DNA of 64,000 bases from Diphasiastrum complanatum (Eukaryota; Streptophyta; Lycopodiopsida; Lycopodiales; Lycopodiaceae), in the NCBI GenBank assembly GCA_029204225.1, contig CM055105.1, positions 13,907,721-13,971,720 of the forward strand. Direction: 5' to 3'. How positions within the stretch are numbered: position 1 is the first letter of the stretch; every line of letters begins with the position of its first letter. Below the pieces are notes generated by a model. The model saw only the letters and a program-made list of their open reading frames with translations, was not told the DNA's origin and ran no database searches. This document shows positions 34,184 to 47,288 of this stretch, one piece after another. Both the position numbers and the translations under genes were made by a program.

Positions 34184-37100
34184 CTGCAAAGGCAGACATT
34201 CTTGAAACATTTGCTGATTGCAGCTGTTGCTGCCGTTGATATATCACGCCATGTCAGATCCGGAGATGTTTCATCTCCAAAACTTACTTGCAAAATGTGA
34301 TCTGTAAGAGATCCAGTAGAGGTAAACAAGAAAGTATGTACATAGAAGTCAGCGTGTCTCCATAAAGCAAGAATTGTATGATGACATGTGATTCACTATG
34401 TAAAATTGTTCTTGAGCTACAAAACACAAAGAGCAATGATCTGCTGTAGTCTTCATCCAAGCAGACTAGGCAATCATAAAGGGGAACTTATAAAGAAAGG
34501 TTTATAAAGTACTAAGTAAATAGTATTTACCCACTAGTTATGCTCAGAACTTACAGAACTGTAATATCTCATAATACCAGAAATTTTCTATCTCTACCGT
34601 GTGTCAGTGTGAAAGCTTTGAAACTGCGAAGTGCATCTTAACTTAAAACCCACACTAACTGCAATCAGATTGAGCTGAATCGCAAAGGAGTTATTTTCAC
34701 GATGAAAAGTACTAACCCTCAGTGATCCCACACTGGGTCCAATTAATCTAGCTAAAAGCCACTAAGAACACTCGTCTCACCTTCGCCAAGTCTAGGCAAA
34801 CATAAATAGGACCTACAAAGCATCAAGAAAGCTAGATAGCTCAATATCTATAATTCAACAAATTAAGCAGAATTGTCATGCTAAGGCGCACCAAGCGTAC
34901 AATACACTTGTTTCAGAATGATTCAGTAATTTCTGCAGTGAACTTCCAATTAGAATGTTGCCCAAAACTTTTTATTGGTCAAGGCTACAAATTATTAGCT
35001 GTAAGTAGACATGGTTTTGTCTGATGTGATCTTAAAGTCTCCAGTGGGACTTCTAAAAATGACTATATAGCCCATACATGACCCTAATAAATACCAAACA
35101 CTGCACAAACTATACAGACTCAATGGAAATGATACCAGTGTAGATCCATGGTCCATATAGATGCATAATAATATGCCAGTGACTGCACCACACAAGACAA
35201 AGTGGACAACAAATTGAAGATCGGATAATGATTTCCTGTCCTGGGATTCGTACTGTCATCAATAACGTGGTCAAATGAATCCACATGAAGCAGCAAGTTG
35301 AGCCTCCAACAAAGATCCTAGGAACCCTGAAACAGTAGCCTCTAAAATTATTGTGTCCATCAAGAAAACCTTTCCTTAAATGGTTCTGACTATAGTTAGG
35401 TATAGATCACAATGACATAAGGCCTGGAGTCCTGTGTCGTACAGTCAGCTCGTGGCCCAGCTCATGGCCCAGTCTTATCTAATCTTAAAAAAAATGCAAA
35501 CAGAAGAGCCCAACTTAATAAATAGGACCATGTAAACTGCTAATGTTTGGGGTCCACATAAATAAGGCCCTGATACCGAGCTTATAGTTTCCAAATTAAA
35601 TGTCCATAAATAAAACACAGCTCGATCTAGATCAAGAATATTGCAACATGATCCAGCAAGATTTGATAAGACATTGATAGTTTACCTAGATTAATTTTGA
35701 AAAAACATCTCTCAACATGAAAAGCACCTCCAACATAAATTATGTTTCCAGTAACCCAAATGCAGGCCATGCATCAAATTTAGTATGCCAAGGTTTGAAA
35801 CCCCATTAAAGTAGCCAATACTACGTATTTGCATGGCTCGAACAAGCTCTCAACGTAATAAAAAACAGGTTCATTCATTTGGTACAGCACTTACAATAAT
35901 CGTGCTGCTTATGGAAGGTGAACAAGTACCTTCTCTTGAAGATGAGACTGGAATAAGAAAAACAGCTCCATTTTTGTTAACAATTTGCATAAGAGTTGCG
36001 TTGAGATCAGCCTGTGAGAAGATGCAAATATTTTGTTACAGCTAAGTTGGAGAACTAGCTTGCAATTTTCTAGCTAATGAATGAATGAAACAGCATAGTT
36101 TTACAACTACACATCTGACTTTTGAGTGAATTTAATTTCTCCTGCAGTGCTTGTTATTGCGTGCATCAAGGCATCAAAGAAAAAAATAACACACAAAGTC
36201 ACATTAGACACCAACAAGGATGGACCGATACAAGAACAATAAGTCCTTGTACAATTCAAGCTGGAGAATGAAGAGTCACTGACATGAAAACAATGAACAT
36301 CTCATCCATAAGTCACAGAAACATTCAGAGCTTAAATCCCACCTCATGTACACCACGCAAACGTGAGCCAATCAAGCTAAACATAACAGAAGTTGGAAAA
36401 CTGCTGAAACTGCAGCTATCTTTATGTTGAGAGAGATCCTGGCATTGATTGCACACCTGCAGCAGTAGACAAGAATCAGCAAGGTAATAGAAAAAATGAG
36501 AAAGATACTACATTGAAGTTTCTTCTTGAATTACATGAATCGAGTTAATTTTGCTTTTCAGGAATGTGCAAACCAATAGAAATCAAATAAAAAAGTTCAA
36601 GGGCTCATGCCGCTGATCTTCTTTGCAAACTCCCAAAGCAACAGCATACAAGTTTGCCAGTGGTGCACCGAGCAATAAACAGTTGTTGCTTTTTCATACG
36701 TTAAACATCAATATACCAAGTAATTTAGTGGAGCTAAAAATTTCTAAATCAAGTCATGAAATGTATGGATGGTATGCTATGTATATGCGAGTAGGAGGAG
36801 ATAACTCTGAATCTGTTGTCTGCAGCCATTAACTGAGAAAATTTATCCGCTGCCTCTGCTGCTGTTAACGAAGATGGCATTTGGCTGTCAAACACATGCC
36901 GACCGTCAACAGTTATTGCTCTTAAAAGTGATTTACTGATAAGATCAAGTTCAGATTTGTCTCGTCCAATAAATACTAAACTTGTGCTAGGCTGACTTTC
37001 CCAAATCCCCCCATAGACAGCTTCAGCTCTTTTCTGCCCACTCCAGTGAAAATAAAAGCGAGTGCTCCTGCATGATTTCTTAAGAATCAAATCACAATCA

Positions 37101-40100
37101 CGATTCTTGCCTTGCACATAACAATCTCACAAAAGTATCCTGTCGACAGATTTCTCTAGTAAATCACAACAGAAGCAACACACAAGGCTTTAAGACAATG
37201 CCAACATGACAGCAGCATCTTGCTCATTTAGAAGTGGTAACAATACAAGCCAGAATTTGAAACAACTTGCAGGAAAAATAAGCAGAGCAGCAAAGAGCAG
37301 CAAAGAGCAGCAAAGAGCAGCCCGTTCACACCAGAACAAGCACTACTAGACTAAGAAGCAAGTAACCATAACGAGCCTAATGATCACTTCACTAGGACTC
37401 TTGTACAGTACCTATTTTCTTCAAACCAAAGAACTCCTTTTGCTCTGAAAAGGTCATGTGAAAAACGCAAATCATTCACAATAATAGTCTGGAATACAGC
37501 CAATGATAGTGGCCTGATACTTGAGAATGTCACGGATAGAAAAGTGCTTCCTTCGTGTGCCTGGTAATCTGCAAACAGCAGCAGCGAAACTCTCATTCAT
37601 GATAAACTCACAGGACAAGACCTGATTCATCGGGTCAGTATGTTGTTCTCATGAAAAAAATGAAACAATCTTTCTTATCTGGAATATTCTGAAACTATAC
37701 AGACTAGAAAAACTGCAATGGAAGACCAAAATAACCTTACATTTCTTCAATCAAATGTACTAGCTAGATAAGAAATGCCAAAGGATTTCTAGGTGTCAGC
37801 TATCATATGATACAACTAATGTCAGACTCAGCATTTATGCCAAAGTTGAGACCTGAAAAGTTATCTGAAAAAAACTTGAATGATAGTCAACAGATTTGAG
37901 CCACAAAAGCGTGGAACTATCTCGCCTTCACTTGAATTATAATTCAACTACATGATGATAATCTGGAAGTCAACCATGAACTACCATCAAAATGTGAGAA
38001 TTGTTACAGAGGCTTATTCTAGCAATTCAAATTCGTATCTTCATTCAATCTTTGGCTGATAACTGTGACCATCTTGTGACAGTTCATTATACTGATTTTC
38101 ATCCTACATAGTACAGATTCGTTATTTTCACTGATAACTCCTCTTAAGTGGAGGCCACTAAAACGATTTATCACTGGTCTGTGGTGATTTGATAGGTTTT
38201 TGTGTATTGGAAAATATCCACATAAAAGTCATCTCCACCTCTTGTGTATCTCAAGGTCTACACATCTTCATGATTCTCTGGATTAACTCAATTCCCATTC
38301 CAAGCAGCTTCACATATTTTATGACATATCTTGCTCTGTGACATCTACAAGAATTCCTTGTTTTGTCATTCTTAAGGGGTGATCTTTTGCCTTTACCCAT
38401 TTATGCTTGCTAGAAACTACAGTGTTGCACACTATATTGTCCACATACAGTTGCAACAAATTGCCACCATCATCCAGTCTTGAAAATATGGGCTTTGCAT
38501 GCACCATGTAGGTCTGTCCTTTCACCAACGAAGGATGGACACATTGTCACTAACGGTCTGAATTTTCAATTGAACCGTTGGGCTTTTCACAAAAGGATTG
38601 AACCCATTCTTCACAAAGAGCCAGTGCTGAAGGGCAGACTCAGTCATCAAGAAGGCTAGCACAGCAAGCCAATTAAATAAAGTCCCTACTTCCCTATGGA
38701 AAAAATATGGAAAAGTTGCGTTTTATCACTTCAGCTTACTCAAAACCTAACTAGAACACATAGCTGGTAGGCAAACAGCACCACTAAAGATAGAAAGAAT
38801 CAGCACAGGTGAGCAAGAATCATCAATAAAGTTGACATTGCAATATTACCTAATTCTAACACCCCTACGCTCTATGATTATTTCTTTTAGATAATTTCAG
38901 CATTGATTACATGAAGGGACATTCCTCTTCGAATAAAACTTGTTTGCATAGGAGCATGAAGGTAAGAATGAAATGCTTGCCTGTCATCGGCAACATTCCA
39001 TGCATGAGCCCACCGTTTGAAAGAGATTTTGATATGTGGACCTGCTGATGTGATAATTCCTTCCTTGAAGTTTCATGTGATACCAATATGTCGGGCTTTT
39101 GCCAAATTTTCAGCAAGGGAGCAGTTGACAAGGTCTCATGAGAAATTATACCCACTGCAGTGTTGGCAGTTGTGGTTGCAAGTGTTGGATTAATCAGCAT
39201 AGTAATGTTCAAAACAAGATCCAAAGGTACATTGCAAAATCGGCACCGTATGGCCTTGGTGCCTCCTGTTAAATCTTCAACGCGATCCTCCACATCAGAG
39301 ATTGCACCCAGTGATGCAAGATCACACCTTCACACAATAATGGTCAATATACACCACAAAACTATTGTCCTGAAGAGTATTTGACCTAATAAAAGCAGGT
39401 AATAAACTCATAATTGTGTCATGGTAAACTTGAATAGGGATAACACCTTCAAAAATAATGACAGTCTATGCTTTAATTGCATGGACCCAGGTCATGTGGC
39501 AAAGATGGCCAAAGAAAAGGATGCAAGCTAAACGGGCTTCTTTTAAGACGCCAGGTAACTCTAGCATTTCATGTATTGATCTTTTTTTTGCCAATAATTC
39601 TGTGTGTGAGCATTGCTGCTTTAATATGGTTGTTTTTGGTGCCCACGACTTAATTCGAATGAATGGGTCATTGGTGGCCAAGCCGTAACAATTTTATTTG
39701 ATGATGGATCTACACACAATTTTATTAACTCTAATTTGTTGCAGAAGCTAAAGGTGGAAACAAAGCGAAGTGACCACCTCTATGATATGAAGCTGGCTAC
39801 GAAAGTGGAAAGCCAAGTCAAAACTACCTTAAGATGGGCCATGTAAGGCCTAGCAAGTCCCCTTGGGGAACCCTAGTTATTTTAGCTGATAAAAAGGATG
39901 GACGTACTCGTCTATGTGTAGACTTTAAAAAATTAAATAAACTGACAATTAAAAACCATTACCCCTTACCTCAAATGGATAAACTAGTTGATCAATTACA
40001 TGGTGCAAAGTACTTCACCAAATTCGATTTGAGATCCTGCAACTTTCCAGCAGATGATGAACGATCTTCTTCTTGCATATCTGGGAAAGTTCGTTATAGT

Positions 40101-41169
40101 TTACTTAGAAGATATTCTCATCTATAGTAAAACCTTAAAGGAGCATGAGGAGCATCTCAGGACTATCTTAAAGTTACTTAAACAGGAGAAGGTCTTTGCC
40201 AAGGAGACCAAATGTGTGTTTTTCCAAAAGAGATTGGTTTATCTTGGTCACGTTATTTCGGACCATGGGTTGGAAATTAACCAAAATAAAGTTCGTCAAG
40301 TTCGTGAGTGGCCTATACCCCAAACCATCCGTGAAGTTAAGTCCTTTTTGGACTTTAGGGGGTTTTTTCATAGATTTATTATTGGTTATGCAATAATTGC
40401 ATTACCTTTGACAAAGGTCCTCAAAGGGGCAAAAAAAAACTAGCTGACACAGTAAATACAGTCCTCCGGTTACTTGAACTGAAGAGATGAATCCAAGTTT
40501 TGAGAACCTCAAATACTATGTGTCTACAACGCCTATCTTACAAATAGTCAATCCTAACAAGTTGTATGTGCTTGAAACGGATGCTAGCGACTATGCCATT
40601 GGAGCAGTCCTATATCCCGGATGGTAGACCGGTTGCTTTTGAAAGCAAAAAGTTAGATCCTACTCAAACCCGATATCCCACCTATGATAAGGAACTTTTT
40701 GCATTTATACATGCTTTGAAAATTTGGAGACAGTACTTGCATGGATCCAAATTTACCATTATAACTAACCATCGACCATTAAGGTATATTAATGATGTCG
40801 TTGACCTTAGGGGTCGTAAAGCCAGATGGTCAAAAATGCTCCAAGAATAAAAAGGAATTTTCATTGGTCAAATCTAAAAGGTCAAGTGGAGGCATACATT
40901 CGCAAATGTGGACAATGCCAAGTAAATAAAGCTGAAAAACTTAAGGCAGTTGGCAATGTTGTGTCGAACCACGGTTCTTTGTCGTTCAAAGAACCGCGGT
41001 TTGAACTGCCAGTTCGAATCGGCCCGGTTCGAACCGTTTTTTTGGGTTCGAACCAGAAAAGAAAAAAAAACTAAAACTAAAACTAAAAAAAAAATTAAAG
41101 AAAAAACGATTCGAACCCGTTTTTTTTTTTTTTTTTTAACGGTTCGAACCATTTTGTTTTGGCATTTTC

Positions 41170-41250
<81 letters not shown>

Positions 41251-44200
41251 TTCGGGGTTTTTTCGAGTGTTTCATGTAAATTGTAATATGTATGGTGTAC
41301 CGTGTGACATTAATGTTTTGAGAGACGAGTAACAATGATCAATCTTTCTACTCATGTATGGAAGTTGGTAGTTACTAGCTAATGTCACAAATGATATCAG
41401 ATAGATTATAGCTAAAATTGCGAGCAACAGATGGATCAAGAACCCTAAATCACATGTGACAGGTATTGTAAGGTAACACGTCAGGATTCAAATTTCACTA
41501 TCGATTAATCACGAATTATGATGTGCATGTTACCCATTAACATTGAGAAAGCACTTCTTTTTGACATAATCGAAGGGTAGAATCCAAGGGAGAGGGGGGG
41601 GAGGGGGCGGGGGGGCCTAAAACCGATTCGTCGGTTCGAACCTGGAGAAGCCGATTCTTTCACGATTCAAACCTGATTCAAACACAGTTCGAAAAGGCGA
41701 TTCGAAAGGTACCATTAAACATAGGCAACTGGTTTGTTACTTCCGAAAGAAAATGGGAAAGTATTTCCATGGATTTTGTGGTTGGTGGACTACCTCGGAC
41801 GGGGTAGCAAAATGATGCTATTTGGGTTATAGTTGACAAACTAACCAAAATGGCGCAATTCATTCCAACCAGGCAGTCTGTCAAAGCTTCTGAACTTGCT
41901 CAGCTTTTCGTGGAAAAGTTTAGGTTCTTTGGGTTGAAAAATGATATTGTTAGTGATCGGGATTCTAAATTCATTGGCAAATTCTGGCAAGCGGTCTTTG
42001 AAAAATTAGAGACCACATTAAGCCTAGGGTCTACAGCTCATCCTGAATTGGATGGTCAGACTGAAAGGACGAAGCAGTCTATATTTGGTTCGTTGGAAAG
42101 GGAGTTCCAAAGACAAGGACACTTGGGAAAAGGAGCGAGAACTTAGACTGAGATTCCAAGATGAAGTTGAACGTCAACTGGGGACTAGTGAATCGTGGAC
42201 CTACATGGTTGCCACGTGTCATGATCTAGGATGTGTGCTTGGCTTGGAGACTCCTACCTTGGAAGTATACAAGAAGAGGAGATCTCACTTTACCATTCAT
42301 TCTATCTATTGTGCACAACCAAGATGTGAGCTAGCTTAGGGTGGGAGATGGGAGATGGGAGATGGCCAATGGCTCTAGCAGTGATATGGGACGCCATTAG
42401 GGTTGGAGGTCGGATCTCGCTTGTACAGGTAACAGGTGGATCTAGATTGTTTACTATGGCGGGGTGGATCAAGTGACGTTCGGTTCCTTGTGGGTAACCG
42501 CCACCTGGTGGTTTGCAGATTGAAAGGTTGTAACAGTCGTGGCGGGGCTCTAGGTGGGTTTCGGCTTTCCAACCTGAGACTAGATCTGTGGGGGGGATAG
42601 GTTATGGTGGGGTAGCATGTCTATACAAAGACTCACTACAGTTGTTTATGCCATAATATAAAGGCTAACAATATGAAACATCTGTGAGGTTAACACCAAC
42701 TACAAACATTGAGCACTATGTACGCATTGCATATGCTTTCCTAAGAAATGATGGATAGGTAGGAATTCGTATTGTGATAAAGCAATTGGAGAGCAAATTT
42801 GAAGAACTTCAATGCATGCGCCATCACTATAGTAGCAAATGTATTACATGAAGTCTGCTCAAAGAATCAATAAGCCTTTCGAGTTGGAAGGAAACTCCCC
42901 CAAGAGTTGTTTTCCAGTTCAAAGATGCACATACATACAGGGAATCAACATATAAAGAATCTAGATACATATATACTGGTCATAATAGAATCGCAGATTA
43001 TCATATGGTATTTATTTGTAATCTAAAATTTACATTAAAAGAATAATATTCATATTCTGCATGTATTTTTACGAATGAGATGAATTAAAAAAATCTCAAC
43101 AGAAATCAGGGCTCCAAAACACTCACATTAAGAACACGTGTTCCAGAATTCTAGGTGTTTTGATGCAACTTAGATTAAGACCACAGTTGAAACTAGATTG
43201 TACCTTGGCTTTTGATTTCAGAGAGCAGCACCTCACAATAACCTCAAAACACTTTTTCTAAGTTCAGTACAGATTCTTTTGCCACAAGTTTCAAATTTCT
43301 TCAACTCGTCAATAAGGACAAATTTTTAAATAGAGAACCAGAAAATAAGGTACTCCAACAAAATAAGTCATAAGCTTATACGTTCCAAATGACAAGCAAT
43401 TTCCATACCAATGGGTACCTCTGGCCACATCTTTGCCCAATAAGGTTTTCTAATGATTTCAAGGATTGGGCACTGCATTTTGATTCAATACTTTTAAGTT
43501 TGCCAAATAAGTGAATCCCAATACTTGATTAAAAAGGATTGGGCACTATTCATAGTATTTCAGATCTTTACTAACCTAGTCCAAGGGAGTTTTATTTACA
43601 TTGTCTAAAACTCTTGTAACTAGCTAGGATGACACGAGATGTGACGAACACCTAATACCTAAGACTTCTTTGCTCAAACAATGATAATTGATTGCTCGAC
43701 TCAGCATGTCTCTAGTTTGATGTGTAGTTCCGCAGCATATGGAACATTGTTCTGTACATTTTTTAAGATAATAATTCATGGATACATTTAACTTTTACAA
43801 TCTTTTTAAAAATCCTCAAAATCTAAATCGATCCATTACATTGGTTGAAATGGCATGATTTTTTTTTTTTGTTATGGGCAATTTACAAAGTGATTACGTT
43901 TTGCACATCTATACTGTTGGGAACGGTGTGGTAAAAGTTTCCCACTTGTCACCCATGGGTATGGTTTAGTAGAAGTTTCCATAGTGGTGCTTTGGGTCAA
44001 AAAAGGATACAATGTTGTGTAATAACCACTTTACAAAAAGGAAATGAGGCTCTGTAAGCTCACATATGTTTGCGTCATTTTCCACCTCAACGACATTCAC
44101 GTTGCCCTAATTACTGCTTTAGGTAGGGCATTGCAATAACTCGCTTTATTAAACGTTGCATCTTATCTACAGAGGAAAAAATTTGGGTCTTACTATCTCT

Positions 44201-47200
44201 CGAAAGAGCTAATGGTGGTTGATGACAACTACCACACTTTGCAAACACACGAAACACAAAAGCGATTCAAAAAAATGAGACCCAATATTTTGCATATAGT
44301 TACTGAAAGCAATGACAATTGCAATAAGGATGAATCTTTACTTGTTGATCAGAATAATGTCTGCAATTTCCAATTGTTTCTTTGCAACAGGAACATCCAA
44401 TATTGTAGCTAAAGCTTCCGCATCCACAACTGTCACGATAAGATCCAGTCGAACACCTAAGTTCTCCAGATCCTTTGCAATTTTTAGGGGGTCAGCTACT
44501 CCAGACGTCTGAATTTATGTAACAGTTCAAGGGAGATGAGTGGACCAGGCGCACTTGACGGCAAGATATAACTTTACTTTGAACAGTTTCTTAAAATTCC
44601 TTGAAAACACAGTTGCAGTAACTATCGACAGGGTTCAAAACTTTAGCCATGTTCTACAAATTTGCATCAGCAGAAAACATTCTGAATCAGTGTATATCAT
44701 GTTTCCTGTGATTTTTATGCAATCTGAAACCCTCATATGGCAGTATCTCAATCCCACACTGTTATGTCATGACGTTTCACTAAGGCCTTCCTACCTCAAC
44801 ATGTAGAAGGCCACTATGTTCTTCCTCTGTATTTCAATTGACATTTTAAATATAGTAGACTCAAAATTTCTGAAAGGCATCTTATTGCAAATGTTTTCTA
44901 AACAAATTGCAAAGGCTTGTTGCCATAATTAACCTATCCTCACCTCAAGCAAGAAAAGTTAGCTAACTATGCTGAAGAGCTTTCTCCCATTTGCTTTCTA
45001 TACACCCAACAATGAACTGAGTATTGAATTCAGAAAGTTACAGACAGCAGCTTAAAACATGTGCTGCTGTCACATCCAAAATCCCAATGTTGAAAAGATA
45101 CATTAGATGCTGGATGAATGCAGCTCAGTTTATTCATTACACTTGAACAGATAGCCTTTGGCATCTGACAGACAATTTTGGGGGATGAATGAAAATCTTG
45201 ACCATAAAGAGATTGATTGCTTCCCTTTTGGGTAATCCTCAATAGTTAAACGGCCACTTCCATCAATGAAACTTACATGCAGAAAAAGAAAGTACATAGA
45301 AAGCCTGTTATGAGACAATATACATTGTGAATTGCACATGCACCACAGTAGCAGCAACTGTTAGACCAGATTAACAAAGAGGAAAATGAACCCAGGCCTA
45401 ATGATTGATAGAAGAACATGCAACTAGGAGCAACTATTTTATTGACAAGAAAGAAAAGCAAGTCCAACCGATTCATTATTTATTGTGGTCCACATGTGCA
45501 TTCAAAGAGCAATATTTCTTCCTTGACAATAGAAAATTGCCTACAATAACCCAATTTTGAGACCTTGATCATTTTTAACATCAAATAAAAAGGGAATTTA
45601 TTAAAGCACCTCTATTACAAGATAATCAAAATTGTGTTTGCTGCTCATGACGCTGAGTATTGCATCCCTCAGGTTTCCACTCGTACTACAGCAAGCGCAT
45701 CCTGGAAAAAAAACTAGATTTTTGAGTGCCAATCATTCAAGAGCACAACAATCACAGGCTAGAGAAGAACCAAAAGCTTCATGTGCCACAAAATGCTGAA
45801 ATGCTACCAAGTTCTGCTCACAAACTCTGGAATGCAATGACTTGGTTATGTGCTTCAGTAAACAGGTTCAATGAGATGAACAACGTTGAAAGACAAACGA
45901 TGTCAAAAGACAAACATTTGCTGCTTGGCAATATAAATACGAGTCATGTCATTTTTGTGCAAACACTACAAAATATCTTCGAAATTATAATGTGCATGAA
46001 TGCAGCAACCCTAAAAAGAAACTGCAATTAATCATCCGTGACAGAGAAGCATGGACAACTTTGCATAAAAAGTTTACTATCAAAGTGATGGCTAGAGTTT
46101 AAACAGTCATACTGTGTGATCCAATAGTTCTGCTGTTTCAATGAAGCATCAGTCTCATAAACATTTTTGCAGAGAATCTATCTTCAATTGCAGCTTGCAA
46201 ACTTAACTAGATTCTATTGTGAAGATCAAGACAGGTTTGATAGTGGCTTGCATATGTGCAACAAACTTATAAACATAGCATCTTCTTCAATGGCTTCTGA
46301 TAAATCAGGTCAGACAAAAAAGTTCTTGCATCCTTCAAGTCCTTTAGTTCAAGAAAGGCACGCTTTCAAGCTTCAAAATATGCAACTATGACCACAAAGG
46401 TGGTAAGCTAAAAGTTACAAATCTTACGCCATATTGTCACCTGACACCTCATTGATTACTCAGGATACAATAAGCCTGAATCCCAGCCATTCGAATCCAA
46501 GAGACTTTTAGTGGCCAGGAATAAGGTCATATGTAGAGGATTATGTCTCAAGTGTCCCTAGCACCAAGTAAATAAAGTTGATCACTTTAAGACAGGTGGA
46601 CTTTTGCATCCACTTAAAACCCCAATAGAAAGTGGGAAAGCATTTCCAAAAACTTTGTGGTTAAGTTACCAAAACCAATAAAGGTCATGACTCCAATTGG
46701 GTGCAAGTAAATAGACTTACCAAGATGGCAAGGTTTATTCCAACCAAACGTAAAGACAAGGGTTCTAAAATTGCTCAAGTTCTCATTGACTCGTTGATTA
46801 GTCTTAAAAGGGTTGCTAAGTAGAATTGTCAGTGATTGTGACCCCAAGTTCATTGGACATTTCTAGCAAAAAGTTCTTAAGAAAGTGGAAACTAATTTTG
46901 GGTCTTCTAATAATCCAAAGTCTAATTGTCAAATTGAGAGAGTTAGTAACCCAATATAGGTAGTAATATTAGCAAATAGCTTTTTTGTCTTTTGCTATTT
47001 GCTTTATACTTTTAGCTTTTCACATAGATTAGAGAAAGTATATATGTAGGCTAGCGCCCCACCACAAAGTCATTCCAGTTGTTTAGAGCTTTGCTCAATT
47101 CTTCTACAATCTATAACCTCTTTAATCTCTATGTTTGGTTTGTGAGTGCTAGTAGGACTAGTAAACTCCATCTAAACTTTATATGACAAATCCTGACATG

Positions 47201-47243
47201 GTATCAGAGCAGGTTACAATGGTGCTGTCAAGATCCCAGAATT

Positions 47244-47288
<45 letters not shown>

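Larger units (their letters stand above)
39460..42150 (+). mobile_element. Ty3/gypsy remnant in CobW intron 3 (antisense to the gene)
   Basis: Blocks in gypsy order: zinc knuckle [13 protein letters not shown] near 39470 (last Cys lost), protease [18 protein letters not shown] near 39700, RT start [20 protein letters not shown] near 39850, an internal RT deletion after FTKFDLRS, the catalytic box as [10 protein letters not shown] near 40100 (second acidic residue pair altered), [20 protein letters not shown], RNase [16 protein letters not shown] and [18 protein letters not shown], integrase zinc finger [11 protein letters not shown] near 40900, then after an insertion the integrase core [20 protein letters not shown] to [10 protein letters not shown]. 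Many frame breaks. Confidence 0.85.

Noticed and set aside
38907-39327. Longer reading of CobW exon 4 down to the stop at 38907
   Set aside because: The text after residue TANTAV loses CobW character, and ending the exon at 39152 gives a phase-matched join to the CobW C-terminal exon at 37568. The longer reading cannot be fully excluded without cDNA.
40980-41150. GGTTCGAACC words as tRNA T-loop or B-box of a tRNA gene
   Set aside because: No acceptor stem, D-arm or A-box at proper spacing was found, so there is no tRNA gene.
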